From contig CAZAJB010000007.1 in the NCBI GenBank assembly GCA_964485345.1, positions 1 to 62,517 of the forward strand: DNA of 62,517 nucleotides, read 5' to 3'. Below are positions 16,938 through 25,775 of this stretch, one piece after another (within the stretch, counting starts at the first letter, position 1; each line of letters begins with the position of its first letter). Below the pieces are notes generated by a model that made no database searches, was not told where the DNA came from, and worked only from the letters and a program-made list of their open reading frames with translations. The translations under genes were made by a program, and so were the position numbers. The DNA comes from UBA5420 sp964485345. Its GTDB lineage: Bacteria; Bacillota; Limnochordia; Darwinibacteriales; Darwinibacteriaceae.

Positions 16938-19388
16938 GTGACTTGTTTGTATGTGGTTCCCAACTATTATGTACGTAACTTCAGGCGTAGTCTTTCCGAG
17001 GAAGGTGCTCCCTCCCAGGTTACGACTATGCCGGGGTTGGTTGCCCAGATCCTCAAAGAGGGTCTTGTTTCTTATAAGGAGGATAGAGTCTTGGAAGAGG
17101 TGGCCATTTGGCAGAGTGTCCATACTCATGCTCGGGACTTGCAGTTCTTTGGCCCCATTGCCCATTACCCAGGATTCAAGCAAGAGCTAAAATGGCTGTT
17201 TCGCCAGCTCGACTTAGGCGAGGATATTCTTGCTGCCATGCCGCAGGAGGGCCAGACTGAACTAGCGTTACTGCACCAATGCTACCACCATATCCTGGCC
17301 GAACACGGAATTTTGAGTGCTCCCGGTCAAGTCAAACGTAGCCTTGACCTAGCCAAGAAAGGCGAGGTGCTCCCTGAAATTAGCTCGATTAGACTTCAGG
17401 GTCTAGGGGAACTGAGCCCCTTGGAACAAGAACTTTTGACTACACTAGCCCAGGGGAGGTCGCTAGAGACGATCCAGCCTCAGGCGCCGGCTGCTTCTCT
17501 TGTTGTGAGGAAGGCCAGCGATCCCGTAGGAGAAGTGGAGATGATTGGCCAAGCGTTACGCCGGCAGATCGAGGCAGGAGTGCCCTTGGAGAGACTCGGA
17601 GTCGCCTTCCCTAGCCCTGGGCAATACCTGCCACTTGTGATTCCCATTTTTGCGGAGTTGAAAATCCCCTGGAGAACGCCAGAGGTGAGCTTACGCAATA
17701 CTCCCTTGGGGAAAACTTTGCTCACAACCCTGCTAGCAGAGCTTCAGGGCTGGCATAAACACCACTTCGAGCTCCTGACTGCTCCCGGTTGGGGATTCCC
17801 CTTTGGATTAACAGCGGAAGATCATCGCAGTCTTCGTTTGGCACCACCCCTAAAAGGTCTACCGGCCTGGCGCGACTATCTTGGAGGGCAAGGGGGATGG
17901 AACGCTGTTTTAGACGCTCTAGCGGAGATCACGGCGGACCTGAACAGCAAGCCCCTCCAAGCCTATGGCATTTGGATAGAACGCTTACTTGACGAGTTGG
18001 AGCCAGAACGCTGGGTCTTGCCAGAGGACGGTCTGGAGAACTGGGCAGAGCTCGTGAAGGCCTGGGATGGTATGCACACCATAGCTCAGAGCCTTAAGGA
18101 GTATGATTGGATCATTAGCCCAGAGCAGTTCATTTGGCTCTTGGAGTGCCTCCTAGATAGTTATCAGATCCAGGCCCGGCGGGTTTTTGCCGAACGGGTA
18201 CAGATCATGAGTGTTGAACAGCTTGGAGCCTACACCTATGAGCAACTGTATGTGGGAGGTCTGGTGGAAGGACAATTCCCGCCGCGCAGGAGCGCCCACT
18301 GGTTGACCAAGACCAGGCCACATCTGCCTACAGGCGAGCTCTACCAGCGTCTGTCTCATGGGGCAACCCATGTCAACCTGTTCTATCCTGAGGTGGACAG
18401 AGATGGAAAACTAAACCTCCCCGCAACGATCCTACCAGGGGCAGAAGTGGCAAGCCAGACGCTCAGGCCAGAACCAACCCACCACCCTTCCCTCTTTCTT
18501 GGTAGAGGCCTCTTAGAGGACGAACGGATTTTGGCTGGACTGCAACGCCGAATTCTCGCTGAAGGGCTCTCTGTCTCGCAACTGAATCGCTATGCTAATT
18601 GCCCCTTTCAGTTTTTCTGCGGCCATGTGCTGAACCTTGTGCCTGAGGAAGAAGCCTCCCTAGAGCTTGATGCAAGAGACCACGGCAACCTCGTCCACCA
18701 TGTGCTGCAACTCTTTTGGGAGAAGTATCTAGAAGGGCCTCTCCCGTCTCTCGATGAGGGGCAGGCGATGATTGAAGGCCTACTAAGGAAGGAATATGCC
18801 AAGCTCGGGACCATACCCTCCACGAGTCGGATTCGCGATCTGCGAAACTTTATTCGTAATGATCTAGGCCGGGCCCAGCAGGGGTTTCGCCCGAAATATC
18901 TGGAAGAGTGGTTTCAAGGTTTGGTAATTGACACCTCTCTAGGACCCATTTCGGTCAGGGGACGCATCGACCGCATTGATTTAAACACCGACGGGGATTA
19001 TGTTCTGTATGATTACAAAACTGGGTCCGCTCCTCCTATTGCCAGCATGGTAGAGGGTAAGGATGTGCAAATTGCAGCCTACCTTTTGGCTGCCCAAAAC
19101 CTGTTACCGAGGGGACAAAATGTCGGGGCTGCTTATTATGTCATCGGGGATCGAAGCCGGAAGGGCATTTTCCATGAAGATTACGCCAAAACCCTGGGGA
19201 TTACGCGGGGAAAAAACGTCCTCGCTGAACTAGGATTCGCTGAGCAGAAGCAAAAATTCTCCGCAATTTTGCAGGCCTATGCCTGGCGTATCTTACAGGG
19301 GCAGTTTCCCATTGAACCTGCAAGTGCCAGAACATGTAGCTTCTGCGCTTTTCAAGGTATCTGCCGTAAGGAGGTAGGACTATCATGA
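16938..19388 (+). CDS. addB: AddB-like PD-(D/E)XK nuclease subunit of a helicase-nuclease complex (short form without Walker A)
   Basis: 816 aa with a GTG start; B. subtilis AddB is about 1160 aa. The C-terminal nuclease domain is well preserved: VRGRIDRIDL, DYVLYDYKTGS (catalytic Asp and Lys) and VQIAAYLLA. It is framed by a cysteine quartet expected to hold a [4Fe-4S] staple (YANCPFQFFC upstream, CSFCAFQGIC at the end). The inactive helicase-like part contains VGGLVEGQFPPRR. The N-terminus starts at what would be the VPNYY strand, and the P-loop that precedes it in other AddB proteins is absent. The last 4 nt overlap addA (ATGA), so the two subunits are coupled. The complex would process double-strand ends for recombination. 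Confidence 0.85.
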   Translation: MTCLYVVPNYYVRNFRRSLSEEGAPSQVTTMPGLVAQILKEGLVSYKEDRVLEEVAIWQSVHTHARDLQFFGPIAHYPGFKQELKWLFRQLDLGEDILAAMPQEGQTELALLHQCYHHILAEHGILSAPGQVKRSLDLAKKGEVLPEISSIRLQGLGELSPLEQELLTTLAQGRSLETIQPQAPAASLVVRKASDPVGEVEMIGQALRRQIEAGVPLERLGVAFPSPGQYLPLVIPIFAELKIPWRTPEVSLRNTPLGKTLLTTLLAELQGWHKHHFELLTAPGWGFPFGLTAEDHRSLRLAPPLKGLPAWRDYLGGQGGWNAVLDALAEITADLNSKPLQAYGIWIERLLDELEPERWVLPEDGLENWAELVKAWDGMHTIAQSLKEYDWIISPEQFIWLLECLLDSYQIQARRVFAERVQIMSVEQLGAYTYEQLYVGGLVEGQFPPRRSAHWLTKTRPHLPTGELYQRLSHGATHVNLFYPEVDRDGKLNLPATILPGAEVASQTLRPEPTHHPSLFLGRGLLEDERILAGLQRRILAEGLSVSQLNRYANCPFQFFCGHVLNLVPEEEASLELDARDHGNLVHHVLQLFWEKYLEGPLPSLDEGQAMIEGLLRKEYAKLGTIPSTSRIRDLRNFIRNDLGRAQQGFRPKYLEEWFQGLVIDTSLGPISVRGRIDRIDLNTDGDYVLYDYKTGSAPPIASMVEGKDVQIAAYLLAAQNLLPRGQNVGAAYYVIGDRSRKGIFHEDYAKTLGITRGKNVLAELGFAEQKQKFSAILQAYAWRILQGQFPIEPASARTCSFCAFQGICRKEVGLS

Positions 19389-22300
19389 CCTTTGACCCAA
19401 CGCCAAGCCAAGCGAAAGCCATTACGACAGTGGATTGTCCCTTAGCTGTCACTGCAGGCGCTGGTTCGGGCAAGACCCGGGTTCTAGTGGAACGCTATCT
19501 TCATCTTCTTGACACAGGTACCAAGGTTGACCAAATCGCCGCTGTGACGTTTACGAAGAAAGCGGCCCAAGAAATGAAGGATCGCCTCCGTGACAAGCGG
19601 CCCGATCTGATCGAGAGCTTGGAGCAGGCCCAGATCTCCACGATTCACAGCCTTTGCCAACGGATCATCCAGGAGCATCCCCTCCAGGCCAAGATCGATC
19701 CGCGGTTTCGAGTGGGAGAAGAGTGGGAAACCAAGGTGTTGCTCGCTGAGACAATTGAAGAGGTAGTAGGTGACACAGATCCCCCCGAAGCTCTGGGAAC
19801 ACCTCGAGAAATTGCCGACCTAGTACTTAAACTATACGAAACGATACTAAGCAAGGGCGATATCGATTTTAGTTCGCCCCTAGGCGGGGACAATACGGTG
19901 GAGTTTCCCCTCTCACGGCTTCACCACGCTACGCAGAGGGTATTATCTTTGCAGCCTACAACGGAGGTTCAAAGGAAGGTGCTGGCTGAATTAAGCGACG
20001 AGTGGCCAAGATTGGCGGAACTCTTGAGCTTTCCCGATGATGAGCTTCGCCTCGAGGGCCTGGAAATCTTGGTGAAGCTCGTGAAGGGCATTCGCGGTAA
20101 ATTAGCGGAGCAAACCCAGGATTTGAAAGAACTGATTGAAGGAGCAGAACAGGCAATTCGGGAAAAACAAGGCCAGGCAATCGTAGCCTACTTAAGCGAA
20201 GTCTTACAAAAGGTTCACCAACGCTACGCTGAGAGAAAAAGTCTCTTTGGCGTTGTGGATTATAGTGATCTAGAACTGTTGACCTGCGAACTGCTCAGTG
20301 ATCCAGGCGTTCGAGCGGATTACCCCTTCAAGCATCTTATGGTGGATGAGTTCCAGGATACCAATCCTTTGCAGAAGAGGATCGTTGACGCTTTAGTGGC
20401 TGAGGGAGCCACTCTGTTTGTGGTCGGTGACCCCAAACAATCCATCTATCGTTTTCGCGGCGCCGATGTGGGGGTCTTTGTGCAGACCAAGGAAGAAATA
20501 GCTGCGGGCGGCATCAATGTATTTCTCAAGGAGAACTTCCGCTCCCGTCCCGAGTTGATTGACTTTGTGAACGCCTTTTTCACACAACTCTTAGAAGGCG
20601 AATCCATCGGTTTTGAGGCGAGTTCAGCGGCAAAAGATGCTGCAGGAGTTCCCTGCTTGAGCATCCTGCGCACCCCGGCAGAGGAGTTGTTGTCCGATGA
20701 GGCCAGAGCCGCCGAGGCTGAGCAAATTGCTCTGAAAATCCGCGATCTGGTAGATCGGGGCGAATACAAGTACGAGGAGATCTCCATCTTATTTCGTGCC
20801 ACGACCAAAATGCATATCTACGAGAGGGCGTTGAAAGAAGCAGGGATCCCTTATGTGAATTTGGGCGGTCGGGGGTTTTATTCGAAACAGGAAATTCAGG
20901 ATGTGCTGTACTATTTGCGCTGGCTCGCAGATTCCGGCGATGAGCTAGCCCAACTCGCGGTGTTGCGCTCTCCCTTTTACTTGATTTCCGATGAAGGCTT
21001 GTACTGGCTTAGGCAAGGCCGTGAGGACAGACTAACGGAGCAGGAACAAGCGGCAATCCGCAACTCCAGGGAGGACTACGCACATCTTCGCTCCCAAGCA
21101 ACGCACCGCGCAGCTCCCGAGGTAATTACAAGCATGCTAGAGCGAACAAATTATGTGGCACGCACCTGGCGTTTACCCTTTGGCCCGCAAAAAGTGGCGA
21201 ATATCGAAAAACTCCTGGCAAAGAGCTGGGACCTCTTTGCCAGAGATGTATACACAATTCCCGAACAGTCTAGGTTTCTGCGTCTTATGGTTCAGGACGG
21301 GCAAAAAGAAGGGGAAGCCCTACTTGATGCCGAGCACGCCGATGTCGTTGTACTGCGGACAATTCATGGTTCGAAGGGTTTAGAGTTCCCCGTCGTTTTC
21401 TTGCCAGACACCAATGCCGGTGTCGTGCGGCGTCAAACAGACAAGGTTCTGTATCAGCCTGCTTATGGCTTGGCCTATAAAGGTATGAAAAGCTATGACA
21501 TCTTGCAGGAACAAGAAAAACAAGCCGAAATCAGCGAAGCGAAGCGTTTGCTTTATGTAGCCATGACTAGAGCGGAAGAAAGGTTTTACTTCTGCGCTCG
21601 CGATGGTAAGGTTAATAAGGAGAGTTGGTGGGCTTGGCTGCAACGGATTTTAGATTCAGTACCTGCGAGCCTTTATCATGAAGTTCCGGGAACACTGCCT
21701 CCCCTCGAGGAGAAGCCTCGTATCGCTGAGGTTCTAGAACCATGCTATCCCAGCTACGCAGCGCTTCAGCCCCAATATCACCAGGTGTCTTTTTCTGTGA
21801 CTTCCTTAATGAACTACGCTCGCTGTCCACGTTATTATTATCTCCGCTATATTCTCGGGATGCCAGAGCGGCAAAGACAAGCGTCGCCCCGTCTGGCCGC
21901 CAAGACTCCCTATTCCTTAAGTGGAACGGAACGGGGGAATATTGTGCATCGAGTAGTCGAACAGATTCGGCGTCCAGATGATCTATCCAGCCTTGTAGAC
22001 TATGCTGCCACCATGGAGGGTGTCGAGTTGAGTCCTAGGCAGAAGGCAGAACTAGAGGAAATCGTAGTCCCATACCTGAACAGTGAGTTCTTTGGGCGCG
22101 TACGTGCTACCGCAGAGGGGCCTGGGGGGCCTCCCCAGGATTGGCAGGTTTTCCAGGAGTATGATTTCATCACTCCTGCAGGGGACTTCTTCGTGAACGG
22201 TTTAGTGGATCAGGTTTTTGTGGGTAATGGTAGGATCGAGGTTGTGGATTTCAAGTCGAACTGGATCAAACCAGAGCAAGTAGGAAAGGTCGGTGCGAGC

Positions 22301-22627
22301 TACGATGTGCAGCTCAGACTGTATGCCTGGGCTGCTGCAAGAGAATTTGGACTTCCTGTCCGAAGTGCCCAGGCCTATTTCCTCATACCCAATCAATTTT
22401 ACTCTCTCGCTACCCTTCAGCTCGACGCGGACCACACGGAGCAGTGGTTGATTAAGACTTGTGCTGCCATTATTCGCGGATCAGAAGTGGGTGTAGAAGC
22501 TTTTCCCAGTACAGATGACTGTTCTTTGTGCACCCAGCAGTCCTATTGCAGCGGCCCTAATGATGTGGCTTTAATTGGGGAGAATACGGGTAGTGAAACC
22601 AAGTGGGTCGAGGAGGAATTTGTGTGA
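19385..22627 (+). CDS. addA: AddA-like UvrD-family helicase/PD-(D/E)XK nuclease
   Basis: 1080 aa. Helicase motifs are complete: Q motif DPTPSQAKAI, Walker A AGAGSGKT, TFTKKAAQEMKDRL, DEFQDTNPLQ, VVGDPKQSIYRFRGAD, FRSRPELI, LRTIHGSKGLEFPVVF and LLYVAMTRAEE. The C-terminal nuclease shows VNGLVDQVFV, EVVDFKSNW and YDVQLRLYAWAA. It also has the pattern Cys (YARCPRYYYLRY) plus CSLCTQQSYC, the same C-x2-C-x5-C spacing as in the AddB partner, suggesting a second iron-sulfur staple. It translocates 3'-5' and degrades DNA ends together with AddB. It follows addB with a 4-nt overlap and overlaps the next gene by 4 nt (GTGA). Confidence 0.92.
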   Translation: MTFDPTPSQAKAITTVDCPLAVTAGAGSGKTRVLVERYLHLLDTGTKVDQIAAVTFTKKAAQEMKDRLRDKRPDLIESLEQAQISTIHSLCQRIIQEHPLQAKIDPRFRVGEEWETKVLLAETIEEVVGDTDPPEALGTPREIADLVLKLYETILSKGDIDFSSPLGGDNTVEFPLSRLHHATQRVLSLQPTTEVQRKVLAELSDEWPRLAELLSFPDDELRLEGLEILVKLVKGIRGKLAEQTQDLKELIEGAEQAIREKQGQAIVAYLSEVLQKVHQRYAERKSLFGVVDYSDLELLTCELLSDPGVRADYPFKHLMVDEFQDTNPLQKRIVDALVAEGATLFVVGDPKQSIYRFRGADVGVFVQTKEEIAAGGINVFLKENFRSRPELIDFVNAFFTQLLEGESIGFEASSAAKDAAGVPCLSILRTPAEELLSDEARAAEAEQIALKIRDLVDRGEYKYEEISILFRATTKMHIYERALKEAGIPYVNLGGRGFYSKQEIQDVLYYLRWLADSGDELAQLAVLRSPFYLISDEGLYWLRQGREDRLTEQEQAAIRNSREDYAHLRSQATHRAAPEVITSMLERTNYVARTWRLPFGPQKVANIEKLLAKSWDLFARDVYTIPEQSRFLRLMVQDGQKEGEALLDAEHADVVVLRTIHGSKGLEFPVVFLPDTNAGVVRRQTDKVLYQPAYGLAYKGMKSYDILQEQEKQAEISEAKRLLYVAMTRAEERFYFCARDGKVNKESWWAWLQRILDSVPASLYHEVPGTLPPLEEKPRIAEVLEPCYPSYAALQPQYHQVSFSVTSLMNYARCPRYYYLRYILGMPERQRQASPRLAAKTPYSLSGTERGNIVHRVVEQIRRPDDLSSLVDYAATMEGVELSPRQKAELEEIVVPYLNSEFFGRVRATAEGPGGPPQDWQVFQEYDFITPAGDFFVNGLVDQVFVGNGRIEVVDFKSNWIKPEQVGKVGASYDVQLRLYAWAAAREFGLPVRSAQAYFLIPNQFYSLATLQLDADHTEQWLIKTCAAIIRGSEVGVEAFPSTDDCSLCTQQSYCSGPNDVALIGENTGSETKWVEEEFV

Positions 22628-23913
22628 AATTCAGCGTGCGTGAACTCACGCCGGGTGTACGCCTACACCTTTGTGAGACGAGTAAATTCAAGTCGTTAAC
22701 CTGCAAGGTCTTTGTTCAACAGGATCTCAAAGCTCAAGATGCGACGAGTACTGCGCTCTTACCCCTCCTCTTGCGTAGGGGGTCGCAGCAGTTTCCGTCG
22801 ACACTGCACATTGCCCGAGAACTAGAGGACCTCTACTCCGCGGAGTTTGGAGCGGACATTTTGAAGATCGGCGAGCGGCAGATTCTCGAGTTCTATCTGC
22901 AAATGGTGGATCCAAGTCTCTTGCCTCAGGGTGAAAGGCTTCTAGAGAGGGGTTTGCGGGCGTTCTGGGAGGTCTTTACCAACCCCCGAGGACCTGGCGA
23001 TCGCTTCTTAGACTCTTATTTTGAACAGGAAAAACTCACCTTGGCACAGGACATCAAGGGTCTTGTCAACGAAAAAGCGTCCTATGCCATAACGCGTCTT
23101 GTAGCTTTGATGTGTGCGGATGAACCCTTTGGAATTTACAAGTACGGAGACTTAGAAGACCTGAAGCACCTGCAAAACAAAGATGTCTATACGCATTTCC
23201 AGAAACTGCTACAGGAACATCCCATCGATATCTTCTGCGTGGGACCTAATCTTACGGTGGTAGCTCAGCTTCTCTCCTCTCTCATCCCGACCCGCTCGTC
23301 TTCGCTGCAGTTAGCCAAGGCGCAAGAGAGAAAGGTGACCGAAGCCCGCCATTTCGAGGAAGAAATGGACCTCAATCAGGCCGTCTTGGTGCTCGGTTAT
23401 CGTACGAATTGCACCTATCTGGATGATGACTATTATGCATTACTTGTGGGGAATGGAATTCTAGGCGGTTTTGCCCACTCGAAGCTGTTTCTTAATGTGC
23501 GAGAAAAGGCCAGCCTTGCTTATTCCGTGGGCTCAAGCATTGAAGGTAGCAAGGGCCTTTTGACCATCACCGCAGGAATTAGTGCTGATCAGCAAGGGCA
23601 GGCACTACAGATTATTGAAGAACAGGTGGAGGCTCTGCGAAGCGGGCAGATTAGTCGGGAAGAACTAGAGCAAACAAAGCGCGGCATCGCGAGTGCCATG
23701 ACAACCATTAACGATAGTCCAGCGGGAGTCATTGACCGCAACTTGATTGGCCTTGTAGAAGGGGAACTGCGGACAATTGACCAAGTGGTAGAAGCTATCT
23801 GGAATGTACAATATGCTGACTGTGTACGGGCGATGCAAAGAATCGAGCTTGATACCACCTATATTCTGCGCAAAGGTAAAGACCAGGAAGGAGCAGACGA
23901 TGGAAGAAACTAG
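22624..23913 (+). CDS. ymfF: M16-family peptidase-like protein, YmfF type, without zinc motif
   Basis: 429 aa with a GTG start overlapping the addA stop by 4 nt and GGAGGAATTT upstream. The two M16 half-domains are recognisable (KFKSLTCKVFVQQDL, AYAITRL-like helix, then GNGILGGFAHSKLFLNVREKASLAYSVGS). The HxxEH zinc motif is missing: the matching helix near residue 50 has RRGSQQFP. This is normal for the YmfF partner, which pairs with an active YmfH. In B. subtilis the ymfF-ymfH genes have been associated with elongation factor P modification and other envelope or translation phenotypes; that link is from memory of the family and not shown here. Confidence 0.85.
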   Translation: MKFSVRELTPGVRLHLCETSKFKSLTCKVFVQQDLKAQDATSTALLPLLLRRGSQQFPSTLHIARELEDLYSAEFGADILKIGERQILEFYLQMVDPSLLPQGERLLERGLRAFWEVFTNPRGPGDRFLDSYFEQEKLTLAQDIKGLVNEKASYAITRLVALMCADEPFGIYKYGDLEDLKHLQNKDVYTHFQKLLQEHPIDIFCVGPNLTVVAQLLSSLIPTRSSSLQLAKAQERKVTEARHFEEEMDLNQAVLVLGYRTNCTYLDDDYYALLVGNGILGGFAHSKLFLNVREKASLAYSVGSSIEGSKGLLTITAGISADQQGQALQIIEEQVEALRSGQISREELEQTKRGIASAMTTINDSPAGVIDRNLIGLVEGELRTIDQVVEAIWNVQYADCVRAMQRIELDTTYILRKGKDQEGADDGRN

Positions 23914-25174
23914 GACTCCCACGGGAGAAACTCTGTATTGCCAAGACCTTGCCAATGGTCTACGATGTTTTATTCTGCCAAAGCCGGGCTTCTTGCGAAC
24001 CTATGGGGTTTTGTCCACGAACTACGGCTCCCTTGATTCTCGCTTTCAAGTGCCGGGAGAAGAGGTTGTGGATGTGCCTGCGGGCATAGCCCATTTCTTA
24101 GAGCATAAACTTTTTGAGGAAGAAGAGGGTAATGTTTTTGGACGTTTTGCCCAGTGGGGAGCGTCGGTAAATGCCTTCACCAGCTATACGCAGACGAGTT
24201 ACCTGTTCTCTACTACCGAACAGTGGCAAGACTGCCTCACACTGCTCCTAGAATTCGTCAATCGTCCCTACCTGAGCAAGGACAATGTTGAGAAAGAGAA
24301 GGGGATCATTGGCCAGGAACTGCAGATGTACGCGGATCACCCTAGCCATCGTATTCACACTCTGCTCTTGGAGAATATGTATCACGAACACCCCCTCCGG
24401 CTTGATATAGGGGGAACGGTGGAGTCGGTACAGAGTATTACGGTTGAGGATCTCTTTCGCTGCTACAACACCTTCTACCAGCCAGCGAATATGGCCCTCG
24501 CGGTAGTCGGTGATCTGGATCCAGCCAAGACCCTGGCGTTGATTGAAGAACATTATCCTGCTTGGGAACGGGGGGAAGGGGCCATTGAACGCTTCTATCC
24601 TGAGGAGCCACTGCATGTAAGTAGATCTAGGATAGAAGAAACATTGCCAATTTCCCAGCCCCGTTATCTCCTGGGTTTCAAGCATGAGCCCATCTGGCAG
24701 GGAGAGGATCTTCTGCGCCAACAGATCATCATGTCCATCACCATGCGACTGATCGCCGGGCGGAGCTCTACCAGCTATGCCCAGTTATATGAGGCCGATT
24801 TGATCACAGACTCCTTTGGGGCTAGTTTTAATGCTGACCCCAAGTATGCCTATTCTGTCATTGGTTCAGAGACCCCAGATCCCGAGGCTCTCCATGCCAA
24901 GCTGATCGCGATCATCGCTGACTTGCAGGCCAAGAAGGTCTCTATAAGCGACGTGGAACGTCTCAAACGACAGTTGTATGGGGCGCATCTTGCCTCCTTT
25001 GAATCCTTTGAGTATACGGCAAACCGTTTAGTTTCCCACTATTTTCGAGGAACACCCTACGACAACTACTTGGATCAGGTGGCCAGTGTCACTGCGGTTG
25101 ACGTACAGAGGGCGCTAGCGGAACAGCTTGACTGGAATCGATCGACTATATCAATTTTGAGGCCGGTGGACTAA
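23900..25174 (+). CDS. ymfH: M16-family zinc metallopeptidase, YmfH type
   Basis: 424 aa from the ATG at 23900, with AAGGAG at good spacing, overlapping the preceding gene by 14 nt. The zinc motif HFLEH is present (GIAHFLEHKLFEEE) with the distal Glu in EKEKGIIGQELQMY, so this is the catalytic member of the pair. The region LRLDIGGTVESVQSI and FYQPANMALAVVGDLDP are typical of M16 enzymes. The family works as clamshell dimers; here YmfF and YmfH should form the heterodimer. It lies in the same run as addBA and the folate enzyme downstream. Confidence 0.9.
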   Translation: MEETRTPTGETLYCQDLANGLRCFILPKPGFLRTYGVLSTNYGSLDSRFQVPGEEVVDVPAGIAHFLEHKLFEEEEGNVFGRFAQWGASVNAFTSYTQTSYLFSTTEQWQDCLTLLLEFVNRPYLSKDNVEKEKGIIGQELQMYADHPSHRIHTLLLENMYHEHPLRLDIGGTVESVQSITVEDLFRCYNTFYQPANMALAVVGDLDPAKTLALIEEHYPAWERGEGAIERFYPEEPLHVSRSRIEETLPISQPRYLLGFKHEPIWQGEDLLRQQIIMSITMRLIAGRSSTSYAQLYEADLITDSFGASFNADPKYAYSVIGSETPDPEALHAKLIAIIADLQAKKVSISDVERLKRQLYGAHLASFESFEYTANRLVSHYFRGTPYDNYLDQVASVTAVDVQRALAEQLDWNRSTISILRPVD

Positions 25175-25175
25175 C

Positions 25176-25733
25176 GTGGCTAAGGAACTGTTGCGCAAAG
25201 AGCTCAAGCGGGAAAGAGGTCAGGTTCCCAAAGAAGAACGTGCCATCTGGGAACAGGCGATTCATGGGCATCTTTTTCAGCTGCCTGAATACCAAAGGGC
25301 AGGCAAAGTTATGGTCTATCTTTCCTTTGGCTGGGAGATTGCCACATGGCCCATCGTCGAAGATCTGCAGAGCCAAGGAAAAGAGGTCTATGTACCGGTT
25401 GTCCAGAGTAAGCCCAGGGCCCTGATTCCTCGGCGCTATACCTCTCGGGAGAATCTAGTCCCAGCAGTCTTTGGAATTCTAGAGCCCGGCCCTGAGGCAC
25501 CTGAAGCTCGTCCCGGGGAGCTTGATCTGATTATCGTCCCTGGCCTGGCCTTTTCAGCCCAGGGCTTTCGCATTGGCTACGGCGGCGGTTACTATGATCG
25601 CTTTTTAGCTACAACTACAGGCAGCGCGGTTGGCCTGGTCTATAGCTCCTTTGTACGAGAGGTGCCTCGCGATCCTTGGGATCGGGCAGTTGACTTGTTG
25701 GTTACCGAAGCAGGCGTACTAGGGAGGAAATAG
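25176..25733 (+). CDS. 5-formyltetrahydrofolate cyclo-ligase
   Basis: 185 aa, GTG start one nucleotide after the ymfH stop. Family hallmarks are an N-terminal basic KELLRKELKRERG that contacts ATP, VYLSFGWEIATWPIVEDL, YVPVV, and the signature PGLAFSAQGFRIGYGGGYYDRFL. The enzyme converts 5-formyl-THF to 5,10-methenyl-THF using ATP in the cytoplasm. It appears to be the last gene of the run that began with the helicase at 13.8 kb. Confidence 0.96.
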   Translation: MAKELLRKELKRERGQVPKEERAIWEQAIHGHLFQLPEYQRAGKVMVYLSFGWEIATWPIVEDLQSQGKEVYVPVVQSKPRALIPRRYTSRENLVPAVFGILEPGPEAPEARPGELDLIIVPGLAFSAQGFRIGYGGGYYDRFLATTTGSAVGLVYSSFVREVPRDPWDRAVDLLVTEAGVLGRK

Positions 25734-25775
25734 ACCCCTTTTGCAGAATTTATTGGTAGCGGAAGGAGGCTGTTT

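Noticed and set aside
25734..25775. GlpP-responsive antiterminator leader before glpK
   Set aside because: The 42-nt spacer contains no inverted repeat followed by a T-run.
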